From the NCBI RefSeq assembly GCF_900129275.1, contig NZ_FQUX01000004.1, positions 372,001 through 436,000 on the forward strand: a DNA stretch of 64,000 bases, read 5' to 3'. Shown one piece after another: positions 28,680 to 36,656 of this stretch; position 1 is the stretch's first letter; every line of letters starts with the position of its first letter. Source of the DNA: Arenibacter palladensis. GTDB taxonomy: Bacteria > Bacteroidota > Bacteroidia > Flavobacteriales > Flavobacteriaceae. The notes under the pieces were generated by a model. It worked only from the letters and a program-made list of their open reading frames with translations. It ran no database searches and was not told the DNA's origin. The position numbers and the translations under genes are program-made.

Positions 28680-29645
28680 GTGAGGAACATTCCATGGCAA
28701 GAAAGGCCTGCCCATAGTGCAGATGTAGTTTGGAGATATACGGAGAATCCAGTGGTTAAGAGGGACGCAATCCCTTCTTCCAACAGTATTTTTAATAGTG
28801 CGGTAGTACCATTTCAAGATGGCTTTGCCGGGGTCTTCCGTTGTGATAACAAAGCGGTGCAAATGAATATTTTTGCCGGTTTTAGTAAGAATGGGATTGA
28901 TTGGGATATTAATCATGAGCCAATTCAGTTTCAGGCCGGAAATACCGATATGATCGAATCTGACTATAAATATGATCCCAGGGTGGTATTTATTGAGGAT
29001 AGGTATTGGATAACCTGGTGCAACGGATACAACGGTCCGACCATAGGTATAGGGTATACCTTCGATTTTAAGGAATTTTTTCAATGTGAAAACGCCTTTT
29101 TGCCCTTTAATAGGAATGGCGTATTATTTCCGGAGAAAATAGATGGTAAATATGCCATGTTGAGTCGCCCAAGTGATAATGGGCATACCCCATTTGGAGA
29201 TATATACATTAGTTATAGCCCAGATATGAAATATTGGGGGGAACACCGTTGTGTAATGAAGGTGACCCCATTTGTGGATAGTGCGTGGCAGTGCACCAAA
29301 ATTGGGGCAGGGCCAATTCCCATACTGACCGATGAGGGTTGGTTAACCTTTTATCATGGGGTCATAAATACCTGCAACGGATTTAGGTATTCCATGGGAG
29401 CGGCTATTTTGGACAAGGATCGTCCAGATCAGGTGCTATATAGGACCAAGCCTTATTTATTATCTCCACAGACCAATTATGAATGTGTGGGCGATGTGCC
29501 CAACGTAGTGTTTCCTTGTGCCGCACTGCATTCAATTGAAGAGGACAAGGTTGCCATTTATTATGGGGCGGCGGATACCGTTACCGGTTTGGCCTTTGGA
29601 CGTATATCCGAAATTGTGAAATTCACGAAGGAGAATAGTTTGTAA
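28680..29645 (+). CDS. GH130-family beta-mannoside phosphorylase-like protein
   Basis: A 321-residue protein without a signal peptide, of five-bladed beta-propeller GH130 type ([37 protein letters not shown], and FYHGV). GH130 enzymes phosphorolyse beta-1,4-mannosides; the N-glycan type acts on Man-beta-1,4-GlcNAc. The start is a GTG at 28680, since no ATG lies upstream in frame. It sits between a symporter and secreted glycan-binding and glycosidase genes, which fits intracellular phosphorolysis of an imported disaccharide. GH43/GH32-like propellers are the alternative. Confidence 0.82.
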   Translation: MRNIPWQERPAHSADVVWRYTENPVVKRDAIPSSNSIFNSAVVPFQDGFAGVFRCDNKAVQMNIFAGFSKNGIDWDINHEPIQFQAGNTDMIESDYKYDPRVVFIEDRYWITWCNGYNGPTIGIGYTFDFKEFFQCENAFLPFNRNGVLFPEKIDGKYAMLSRPSDNGHTPFGDIYISYSPDMKYWGEHRCVMKVTPFVDSAWQCTKIGAGPIPILTDEGWLTFYHGVINTCNGFRYSMGAAILDKDRPDQVLYRTKPYLLSPQTNYECVGDVPNVVFPCAALHSIEEDKVAIYYGAADTVTGLAFGRISEIVKFTKENSL

Positions 29646-29701
29646 TCCGTGTTTTTTTGCAGGGCCGGTGCTTTAAAAATAGAAATTATAAAAATTAAAA
29701 T

Positions 29702-30769
29702 ATGAAGACCACTTTTTCCATCAAAATCAAAACCTGGTTATTGGCACTTTTACTATTATGCACTGGTTTTACCACACTAAGTAGTCAGGAGCAGGTACCT
29801 AGAAACTACATTGCTTTTAAGGCTAGTGAAACACTGGACATAGATGGGAAGGCGGATGATGCCTCTTGGCAAAAAGCACCTTGGTCACAGGATTATATCG
29901 ATATCGAAGGAAAACTTATACCTGATTACAGGACCAGGATGAAAATGCTATGGGACAATGAGTACCTATATGTTTTTGCAGAAATGGAGGAGCCTCATGT
30001 ATGGGCTACCTTAAAACAACGGGACACCGTTATTTTCTACAATAATGATTTTGAGATTTTTATAGACCCGGACGGGGATACCCACAATTATTATGAATAT
30101 GAAATGAATGCCCATAATACACTTTGGGATTTGTTTTTGACCAAGCCGTATAGGAATCACGGAAAAGTAGTGGATAGTTGGGATATACAAGGGGTGAAAT
30201 CGGCAGTAAGTATCGACGGAACCTTAAATGATTCCTCGGATACGGACAAAGGCTGGACGGTGGAAATAGCCATTCCATGGAAGGTGATCACGGAAGCCAG
30301 CAGTAACGGCCAAGTACCCGAAAACGATTTTTGGAGAATAAACTTCTCCAGGGTAAATTGGAAATTTGATCTAACGGATGGACGGTATTCCAGGAAAAAG
30401 GACGATAACGGCAAGTTTATGCCCGAATATAACTGGGTGTGGTCGCCTCAGGGAGTTATTAATATGCATGAACCCGAGCATTGGGGCTATGTATATTTTT
30501 CATCCGAAGAGGCCGGTGGAAAGGCCAATTTCACCATTCCTAAGGACGATTATATAAAATGGCACTTGTATTCCCTTTACAGGGGAGTTTTACAAGGGAA
30601 AAAGGACGCTGAAAAATTGGTGGAAATGCCCAAGACTATATTGGACAAGACTATTAAGCCAAATCTGGACAAGCACCGGTTTGGATATAATATTTGGGTA
30701 AAAAGTCCTTTTACGGGTAAAATATTGACTATCAAGGAAGATGGGGAATTTCGTAGTGTGGATAAATAA
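29702..30769 (+). CDS. Secreted CBM9-like carbohydrate-binding protein
   Basis: A 355-residue exported protein with a signal peptide to about residue 29 and one CBM9-like (DOMON-related) domain (DIDGKADDASWQKAPW, the METM-type strand MKMLWDNEYLYVFAEM, and DFEIFIDPDGD). The C-terminal 100 residues have no recognised domain. It probably binds sugar at the cell surface or in the periplasm. It lies 56 bp after the GH130 gene and 37 bp before the GH20 gene, so it is part of the PUL transcript. Confidence 0.82.
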   Translation: MKTTFSIKIKTWLLALLLLCTGFTTLSSQEQVPRNYIAFKASETLDIDGKADDASWQKAPWSQDYIDIEGKLIPDYRTRMKMLWDNEYLYVFAEMEEPHVWATLKQRDTVIFYNNDFEIFIDPDGDTHNYYEYEMNAHNTLWDLFLTKPYRNHGKVVDSWDIQGVKSAVSIDGTLNDSSDTDKGWTVEIAIPWKVITEASSNGQVPENDFWRINFSRVNWKFDLTDGRYSRKKDDNGKFMPEYNWVWSPQGVINMHEPEHWGYVYFSSEEAGGKANFTIPKDDYIKWHLYSLYRGVLQGKKDAEKLVEMPKTILDKTIKPNLDKHRFGYNIWVKSPFTGKILTIKEDGEFRSVDK

Positions 30770-30806
30770 AAAAATGATATCGTAATACAAACTATAGGGC
30801 TGGCCA

Positions 30807-33158
30807 ATGGAAATGAATAAAGGGAGTAAAATGGAAAAGACAATAATTCAAAGCTTTTTAGTGATTCTGCTAGTTATCCTGATGGGGTGTGGAGAGGAGA
30901 GCAAAACCATTTTTACGGAGAATGATATAAGTATTGTTCCCAAACCTTTGGAAATGAGATTTAACCAAGGGGCATTTAGGTTTACCAAGGAAACCAAATT
31001 GGTGGTGGATAAGGATAAAGCCCAAGTCCTAGAAGTATTGCAAAATAAATTTGTTTCGGCAGCCGGATGGAAATTGGAAGTGGTAGATACGGCGCCTAGT
31101 GGGAATTTTGTACTATTATCTATAGATCCGTCCTTGGCCGAGGAGGACTACAACCTACAGGTAACGGATGATCAGGTGATTATTAAGGCCCAAGGCTATA
31201 ATGGATTCTTGTATGGTTTGGAAACCATTAGACAATTACTTCCAGTTGCTATAGAAAGTAAAAGCGTGGTTACCAATATTAATTGGGATATTCCCAATGT
31301 GGAAATAAAGGATAGTCCTCGTTTTAAATGGCGAGGTTTTATGTTGGATGTTTCCAGGCATTTTTTCGACAAGAACTATGTTTTGGCCACTATAGATCAA
31401 TTGGCATTGCTGAAGATGAATACTCTTCATCTTCATTTGGTAGATGACCAAGGCTGGCGTATAGAAATAAAAAAATATCCAAAATTAACAGAAGTAGGTG
31501 GCTTTAGGGTGGACCAAGAAGATAAGCCTTGGAATGCTAGACCAACTCCTGATTTGGGGACTGAGACCACATATGGTGGATTTTATACCCAGGAAGATAT
31601 TAGAGAAATTGTGGCTTATGCCGAGAGCAGGGGCGTAACTGTGGTTCCCGAAATTGAAATGCCCGCCCACGTAATGAGCGCTATAGCGGCTTACCCTGAA
31701 TTATCATGTTTCCAAAATCCGATCATGGTACCTTCCGGTGGCGTATGGCCCATCACTGAAATATATTGTGCTGGGAAGGATTCAACTTTCGAGTTTTTGG
31801 AGAACGTTTTATTGGAGGTGATGGAATTGTTTCCCTCACAATACATTCATGTAGGTGGTGATGAGGCTACCAAGACCAATTGGAAAATATGTCCTGATTG
31901 CAAAAAAAGAGTGGTAAAAGAAGGCTTCGCCAATGTTGAGGAACTTCAGAGCTACTTTATTCAACGCATGGAACGTTTTTTAAGCTCCCAGGGAAGAATT
32001 TTATTGGGTTGGGATGAAATATTGGAAGGTGGCTTGGCTCCAGGCGCAACCGTTATGAGTTGGCGTGGGGTAAAAGGTGGCTTGGAGGCCTCCGAAGCTG
32101 GTCATGATGTAGTGATGACTCCTAATTCGCATTGTTATTTTGACTATTACCAAGGGGACCAAGATGCAGAGCCCTTGGCTTGGGGTGGTAATTTACCGCT
32201 TAGTAAGGTCTATCATTTTGATCCTGTGGTTGAGGGGATGAGTGAGGAACAGGCCAAGCATGTTTTGGGAGGTCAGGCTAATTTATGGACGGAATACGTC
32301 CCGACCAATGACCAGGCGGAGTATATGACCTATCCGCGTTTGGCCGCCTTGGCAGAAGCTGTTTGGAGTAGTAAGGATAATAGAAATTGGGACGATTTTT
32401 CAAACAGGGTAAGCAGTCTTTTTGAGAGATATGGGATTATGGGGGTCAATTATGCCAAAAGTGCCTATCAGGTAACTACTGAGACTTCGGTCAATACTGA
32501 AAACGCAGTTATTTCAATCGCCCTTAAGTCTGAATTCCCCAATGCGGATATTCGCTATACTATAGATGATAGGGATATTACTTCGGCTTCTGAAAAGTAC
32601 ACTACTCCTATAAATGTTAAAAATACGACTACCATTAAGGCTCAAGTTTTTAAAGAAGATCAACCTATTGGTGCCTTATATGAAAAAACGATCACCTATC
32701 ATAAAGCTGTGGGGAAACCTGTAAACTATATCAATAAATATCACGACAGTTATCAGGGAGCCAAAGAATTTGGGATGGTGAATGTAGTTCGTGGTTCCAA
32801 AAATTTTCACGACGGACAATGGCAAGGATGGTTGGGTGATGATATGGAATTGGTGATCGATATGGAGTCTCCTACGGAAATGGAAAAGATATCTGTTGGT
32901 GCTTTGGAAAATCAAGGTTCTGGGATCTACTTTCCAATTCAAGTGGAAGTTTTCCTTTCGGATGATGGCAAAACATTCAGAAGTGCAGGAATCGTAAAAC
33001 GGGATTATGCGGCAAACAATGATTCGGAATTAAAGGATTTTTTAATCGAAACAGAGAGACAAACCGCTAGATACATTAAGGTAAAGGCAACAAATTTAGG
33101 AACTCCGCCTACAGGAGGTGGCTCTTGGATGTTTATAGATGAGGTAGTCGTGGAATAA
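30807..33158 (+). CDS. GH20 beta-N-acetylhexosaminidase lipoprotein
   Basis: A 783-residue exo-hexosaminidase, probably outer-membrane anchored (lipobox Cys28 in LMGC). The GH20b N-domain covers about 40-165. The catalytic barrel has the Asp352-Glu353 pair in HVGGDEATK and DDQGWR near 213. A chitobiase C-terminal domain lies at about 550-640 and a discoidin-like domain at about 650-783, ending GGSWMFIDEVVVE. A second ATG at 30831 (MEKTII) would give a more normal signal peptide and may be the true start. Within the PUL it would remove terminal GlcNAc or GalNAc. Confidence 0.93.
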   Translation: MEMNKGSKMEKTIIQSFLVILLVILMGCGEESKTIFTENDISIVPKPLEMRFNQGAFRFTKETKLVVDKDKAQVLEVLQNKFVSAAGWKLEVVDTAPSGNFVLLSIDPSLAEEDYNLQVTDDQVIIKAQGYNGFLYGLETIRQLLPVAIESKSVVTNINWDIPNVEIKDSPRFKWRGFMLDVSRHFFDKNYVLATIDQLALLKMNTLHLHLVDDQGWRIEIKKYPKLTEVGGFRVDQEDKPWNARPTPDLGTETTYGGFYTQEDIREIVAYAESRGVTVVPEIEMPAHVMSAIAAYPELSCFQNPIMVPSGGVWPITEIYCAGKDSTFEFLENVLLEVMELFPSQYIHVGGDEATKTNWKICPDCKKRVVKEGFANVEELQSYFIQRMERFLSSQGRILLGWDEILEGGLAPGATVMSWRGVKGGLEASEAGHDVVMTPNSHCYFDYYQGDQDAEPLAWGGNLPLSKVYHFDPVVEGMSEEQAKHVLGGQANLWTEYVPTNDQAEYMTYPRLAALAEAVWSSKDNRNWDDFSNRVSSLFERYGIMGVNYAKSAYQVTTETSVNTENAVISIALKSEFPNADIRYTIDDRDITSASEKYTTPINVKNTTTIKAQVFKEDQPIGALYEKTITYHKAVGKPVNYINKYHDSYQGAKEFGMVNVVRGSKNFHDGQWQGWLGDDMELVIDMESPTEMEKISVGALENQGSGIYFPIQVEVFLSDDGKTFRSAGIVKRDYAANNDSELKDFLIETERQTARYIKVKATNLGTPPTGGGSWMFIDEVVVE

Positions 33159-33200
33159 TTGGAAAGCTGGGGAAACATACTTTTAGCCTTCCACAGAAAA

Positions 33201-33746
33201 CACACCCCTAACCCCTCTCAAGAGGGGAATGTTAGCGGTTATTAAAATATGAGTCGTATTCAATTAGGAGTAGTATTTTGGAAGTAGAGATTTATTCCTT
33301 GGTTCAATATTTATGTTAGAAATAATTGTAAGAAGGATGTTTTATTGTGAGGATAAATTTTGTTATCGGGGCATTGAGAACTCCCCTTTTCAGAGGGGAA
33401 TTTTGACGGTTATCAAAATATGAGTCGTATTCATTTAGGACTAGTATTTTGGAAGTGGAGATATTTCTTGGTTCAATATTTATGTGAGAAATAATTGTAA
33501 GAAATATGTTTGGTTAAGAGCATAAATTTATTGATAAGGGTACAGAAACTCCCTTCTTGATAAGGGAATGTTGACGGTTATCGAAATATGAGTCGTATTC
33601 AGTTAGGAGTAGTATTTTGGAAGTAGAGATATTTCTTGGTTCAATATTTATGTTAGAAGTAATTGTAAGAAGGATGTTTTATTGTGCGGATAAATTTTGT
33701 TATTGGGGCATTGAGAACTCCCCTCTTGAGAGGGGCTGGGGGTGTG
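33201..33746. repeat. Palindrome-punctuated tandem repeat array (3 x ~170 bp)
   Basis: Three similar units of 168-171 bp, each about 85-90% alike by eye, with landmark ATGAGTCGTATT at 33249, 33420 and 33588. Four palindromes delimit the units: CCCCTCTCAAGAGGGG at 33212-33227, related forms near 33382-33399 and 33550-33567, and CCCCTCTTGAGAGGGG at 33720-33735. The outer ends, CACACCCCTAA at 33201 and CTGGGGGTGTG ending 33746, are inverted with respect to each other. The DUF559 gene starts 14 bp after the array. Confidence 0.85.
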
Positions 33747-33760
33747 TAAAAAGATAAGCA

Positions 33761-34144
33761 ATGAAAAGAAGAAAAATCATTCCTTATAACCCTAAATTGA
33801 AAGAATTAGCTCGTGATTTGCGCAATAATAGTACGAAAGCAGAAATAATACTATGGTTAAAGTTGAAATCAAAACAGATGTATGGTTACGATTTTCATCG
33901 TCAGAAACCTATAGACAATTATATTTTGGATTTCTTTTGCCAGGAACTTATGTTGGGTATTGAAGTTGACGGTTATTCACACGGTATAGTAGAAGTTTAT
34001 GATAAGGATATAGTAAAAGAGGAGAAGATGAATTACTTGGGTATTGGAATTTTACGTTTTACCGATGACCAAAAATTGAGGGATATGGACAATGTGTTGA
34101 GGGCAATTGAATCATATATCCAGGATTATGAAGAAAAATCATAA
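33761..34144 (+). CDS. DUF559 endonuclease-like protein
   Basis: A 127-residue protein of the DUF559 family, related in fold to the Vsr (very short patch repair) and PD-(D/E)XK nucleases. Candidate catalytic residues are Glu28, Asp57 (NYILDFFC), Glu68 and Asp70 (GIEVDGYSH). The length is normal, with no truncation. The gene stands between the GH20 and GH92 genes of a PUL but has no metabolic link to them, lies directly behind a palindromic repeat array, and has a degenerate palindrome after it, so it looks like a small inserted island. Its biological role is unknown. Confidence 0.85.
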   Translation: MKRRKIIPYNPKLKELARDLRNNSTKAEIILWLKLKSKQMYGYDFHRQKPIDNYILDFFCQELMLGIEVDGYSHGIVEVYDKDIVKEEKMNYLGIGILRFTDDQKLRDMDNVLRAIESYIQDYEEKS

Positions 34145-34179
34145 AAACATCTAATCCCTCTGTCGAAAAAGTGTGGCAG

Positions 34180-34193
34180 TCCTCTGTAGAGGA
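34180..34193. repeat. Degenerate palindrome downstream of the DUF559 gene
   Basis: TCCTCT/AGAGGA with a 2-base spacer, followed by a sequence resembling the GGGAATGTTGACGG tail of the array palindromes. It probably marks the other side of the island. Confidence 0.5.
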
Positions 34194-34397
34194 GAATTAA
34201 TGTTGATTGGATCAATCGCTTTGGATTTGTTTTCCAATGCTTGAATAATAATAAAAGGAAAGTCTGAAAAACTAAGGTTTTCTTTTCAACGGTTTAATAT
34301 AATTTAAGGAGGATTCGTAGACTCCACAATTGATGCGGGGTGTGTAAATTTAAGATTGAAGTACACTCAATGCAAACATAAATAGCAAAGAACAACT

Positions 34398-36638
34398 ATG
34401 GGTTTACAACATAAAATAGTATTGATACTGATAGCATTCACCCTTGGCGTTTATGGTCAAAAGCAACCGGTAGATTATGTGAACCCCCTAATAGGGACTT
34501 CAAATTTCGGGACCACCAATCCAGGGCCTATTGCCGTAAGGGGTATGGTTAGTGTGTCGCCGTTTAATGTGGCGGGCCCTAAAAATTTACCTTTGGAAAA
34601 AGACAGTCGATGGTTGTCAACGCCATATGTACAGGAGAACACTTTTCTAACCGGATTTAGTCACGTTAACCTTAGCGGGGTAGGTTGTCCGGAACTGGGG
34701 GTAATCTTGGCCATGCCCACCACTGGTGATCTTGAAGTTGATTATCTACAATATGGTACCTCCTATTCCAATGAGGTATCTAAAGTAGGATACTATTCCA
34801 ATACCTTGGATGATTACAATATAAAGGTAGAGGCCACGGCTACGACCAGAGTAGGGGTGAGCAAATTTTTCTTTCCGAAAGGGGATGCCAATATTCTTAT
34901 AAATCTAGGCTTGGGACTTACCAATGAACAAGGAGCCACTGTAAAGGTAGTTTCACCAACGGAAATTGAAGGGGTTCGTTCTGTTGGTTCGTTTTGCTAT
35001 TATAAACCAGAGGAAGCCTATCCGGTATATTTTGTAGCACGATTCTCTAAGCCGGCAGACGAATTTGGGGTTTGGAAAAAGCCGACCACCTATAAAGGTG
35101 CCGAGGCGGAATGGATGGGCTATAACGGAAAGACCAGAATAATGCCCGGATATGCCATGGAAGTGGTGGGCGATAGTATAGGTAGCTATATGCGTTATAA
35201 TTTCAAAGAGCCTACGGTAGTGGAAATGAAAGTTGGAATTTCCTATGTCAGCATTGAAAACGCACGTGAAAATCTTGAAAAGGAAACATCAACGCGGAGT
35301 TTTGACCAAATTTTGGCAGAGTCCAAGGAGAATTGGAACGGATATTTGTCCAAAATTGAGGTAGAAGGAGGTTTTGAAGAGGATAAAATCAAGTTTTATA
35401 CGGCCCTGTACCACACTTTAATACACCCCAGTACCCTAAATGATTATAATGGGGATTATCCTAAAATGAGAACCAGGGAAACTTTAAGGACCCAAGATAC
35501 TAGATATACCGTGTTTTCCTTATGGGATACGTATCGCAATTTGCATCAACTTATGAGTTTGGTTTATCCAAGACAACAATCCGATATGGTAAAAAGTATG
35601 CTTCAAATTTATGATGAAAGTGGGTGGTTGCCGAAATGGGAGTTGAATGCCACGGAAACCACCACTATGGTTGGGGATCCGGCCGGTATTGTTATCGCTG
35701 ATACCTATTTGAAGGGTATAAAGGATTTTGATGTGGAAAAGGCCTATATGGCAATGGTCAAAAGTGCAGATCAGCTTGAGGATAACCCTCTTCGCCCTGG
35801 ACTAAAGGATTATTTGGAAAAGGGGTATCTGACCACGAAAACAACCAATAGTGGATCGGTATCTACTACCCAGGAGTACAATATTTCAGATTATGCCATA
35901 GCCCAATTGGCCAAGGCCTTAGGCAAGAAGAAAGATTACCAGCGCTTCTCCAAGAGGTCTATTTCTTATAGGAATCTTTTCGACAAGGAATTTAATCTTT
36001 TAAGACCTAAAAATGACGATGGATCATGGTTGAGCCCCTATAACCCGGAAGCCGGGGCCAACTTCGTAAAAAATCTAGGATTTATAGAAGGCAATGCCTG
36101 GCAGTATTCATTTATGGTTACCCATGACGCCAAAGGTCTTATGCAACTAATGGGCGGGTCAAAACCATTTGTGAATAGATTGCAGGATGTCTTTGATAAG
36201 GGGCATTTTGATATGGCCAATGAACCGGATATCGCCTACCCGTATTTATTCAATTATGTAAAAGGAGAGGAAAGACGGGCCCAGCAAATGGTTTCGGAAT
36301 TACTTGATACGTATTATAAAAATTCTCCAGATGGACTACCTGGAAATGACGATACGGGTACTATGTCCGCTTGGGCCGTTTTTTCAATGATGGGGATATA
36401 TCCCGTAAGTCCTTCAAATCCAATTTATACCATAACAACACCCAGGTTTAATAAGATAACCATACATTTGGATAGTGATTATTACCAACAGGAAAAAATT
36501 ACTATAATTTCAAACTTTTCGGAGCAGAATCGGTTTATTGAAAATATTAAGATAGAGGGGAAACCGCACAAGGGATATTTTATAAGTCATGATGAATTGG
36601 TAAACGGCAAAACTTTGGAGTTGAAATTGAACAAATAG
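34398..36638 (+). CDS. GH92 alpha-mannosidase
   Basis: A 746-residue secreted enzyme with a short signal peptide (to about residue 20) and the GH92 opening VDYVNPLIGTSNFG. Family landmarks include SLWDTYRNLHQL, WELNATETTTMVGDP and the late catalytic region with FDMANEPDIAYPYLF and GNDDTGTMSAWAVFSMMGIYPV. GH92 enzymes are Ca2+-dependent exo-alpha-mannosidases acting on N-glycan mannoses. It begins 253 bp after the DUF559 gene and continues the PUL with DUF4838 and GH29 genes at gaps of 18 and 11 bp. Confidence 0.93.
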   Translation: MGLQHKIVLILIAFTLGVYGQKQPVDYVNPLIGTSNFGTTNPGPIAVRGMVSVSPFNVAGPKNLPLEKDSRWLSTPYVQENTFLTGFSHVNLSGVGCPELGVILAMPTTGDLEVDYLQYGTSYSNEVSKVGYYSNTLDDYNIKVEATATTRVGVSKFFFPKGDANILINLGLGLTNEQGATVKVVSPTEIEGVRSVGSFCYYKPEEAYPVYFVARFSKPADEFGVWKKPTTYKGAEAEWMGYNGKTRIMPGYAMEVVGDSIGSYMRYNFKEPTVVEMKVGISYVSIENARENLEKETSTRSFDQILAESKENWNGYLSKIEVEGGFEEDKIKFYTALYHTLIHPSTLNDYNGDYPKMRTRETLRTQDTRYTVFSLWDTYRNLHQLMSLVYPRQQSDMVKSMLQIYDESGWLPKWELNATETTTMVGDPAGIVIADTYLKGIKDFDVEKAYMAMVKSADQLEDNPLRPGLKDYLEKGYLTTKTTNSGSVSTTQEYNISDYAIAQLAKALGKKKDYQRFSKRSISYRNLFDKEFNLLRPKNDDGSWLSPYNPEAGANFVKNLGFIEGNAWQYSFMVTHDAKGLMQLMGGSKPFVNRLQDVFDKGHFDMANEPDIAYPYLFNYVKGEERRAQQMVSELLDTYYKNSPDGLPGNDDTGTMSAWAVFSMMGIYPVSPSNPIYTITTPRFNKITIHLDSDYYQQEKITIISNFSEQNRFIENIKIEGKPHKGYFISHDELVNGKTLELKLNK

Positions 36639-36656
36639 GTCAAAATTGCATCTGGA

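Noticed and set aside
28656-29084. 142-codon minus-strand frame
   Set aside because: It lies entirely opposite the GH130 gene and has no domain.
33201-33746. CRISPR array
   Set aside because: Units are about 170 bp and similar throughout; there are no short direct repeats with unique spacers and no cas genes.
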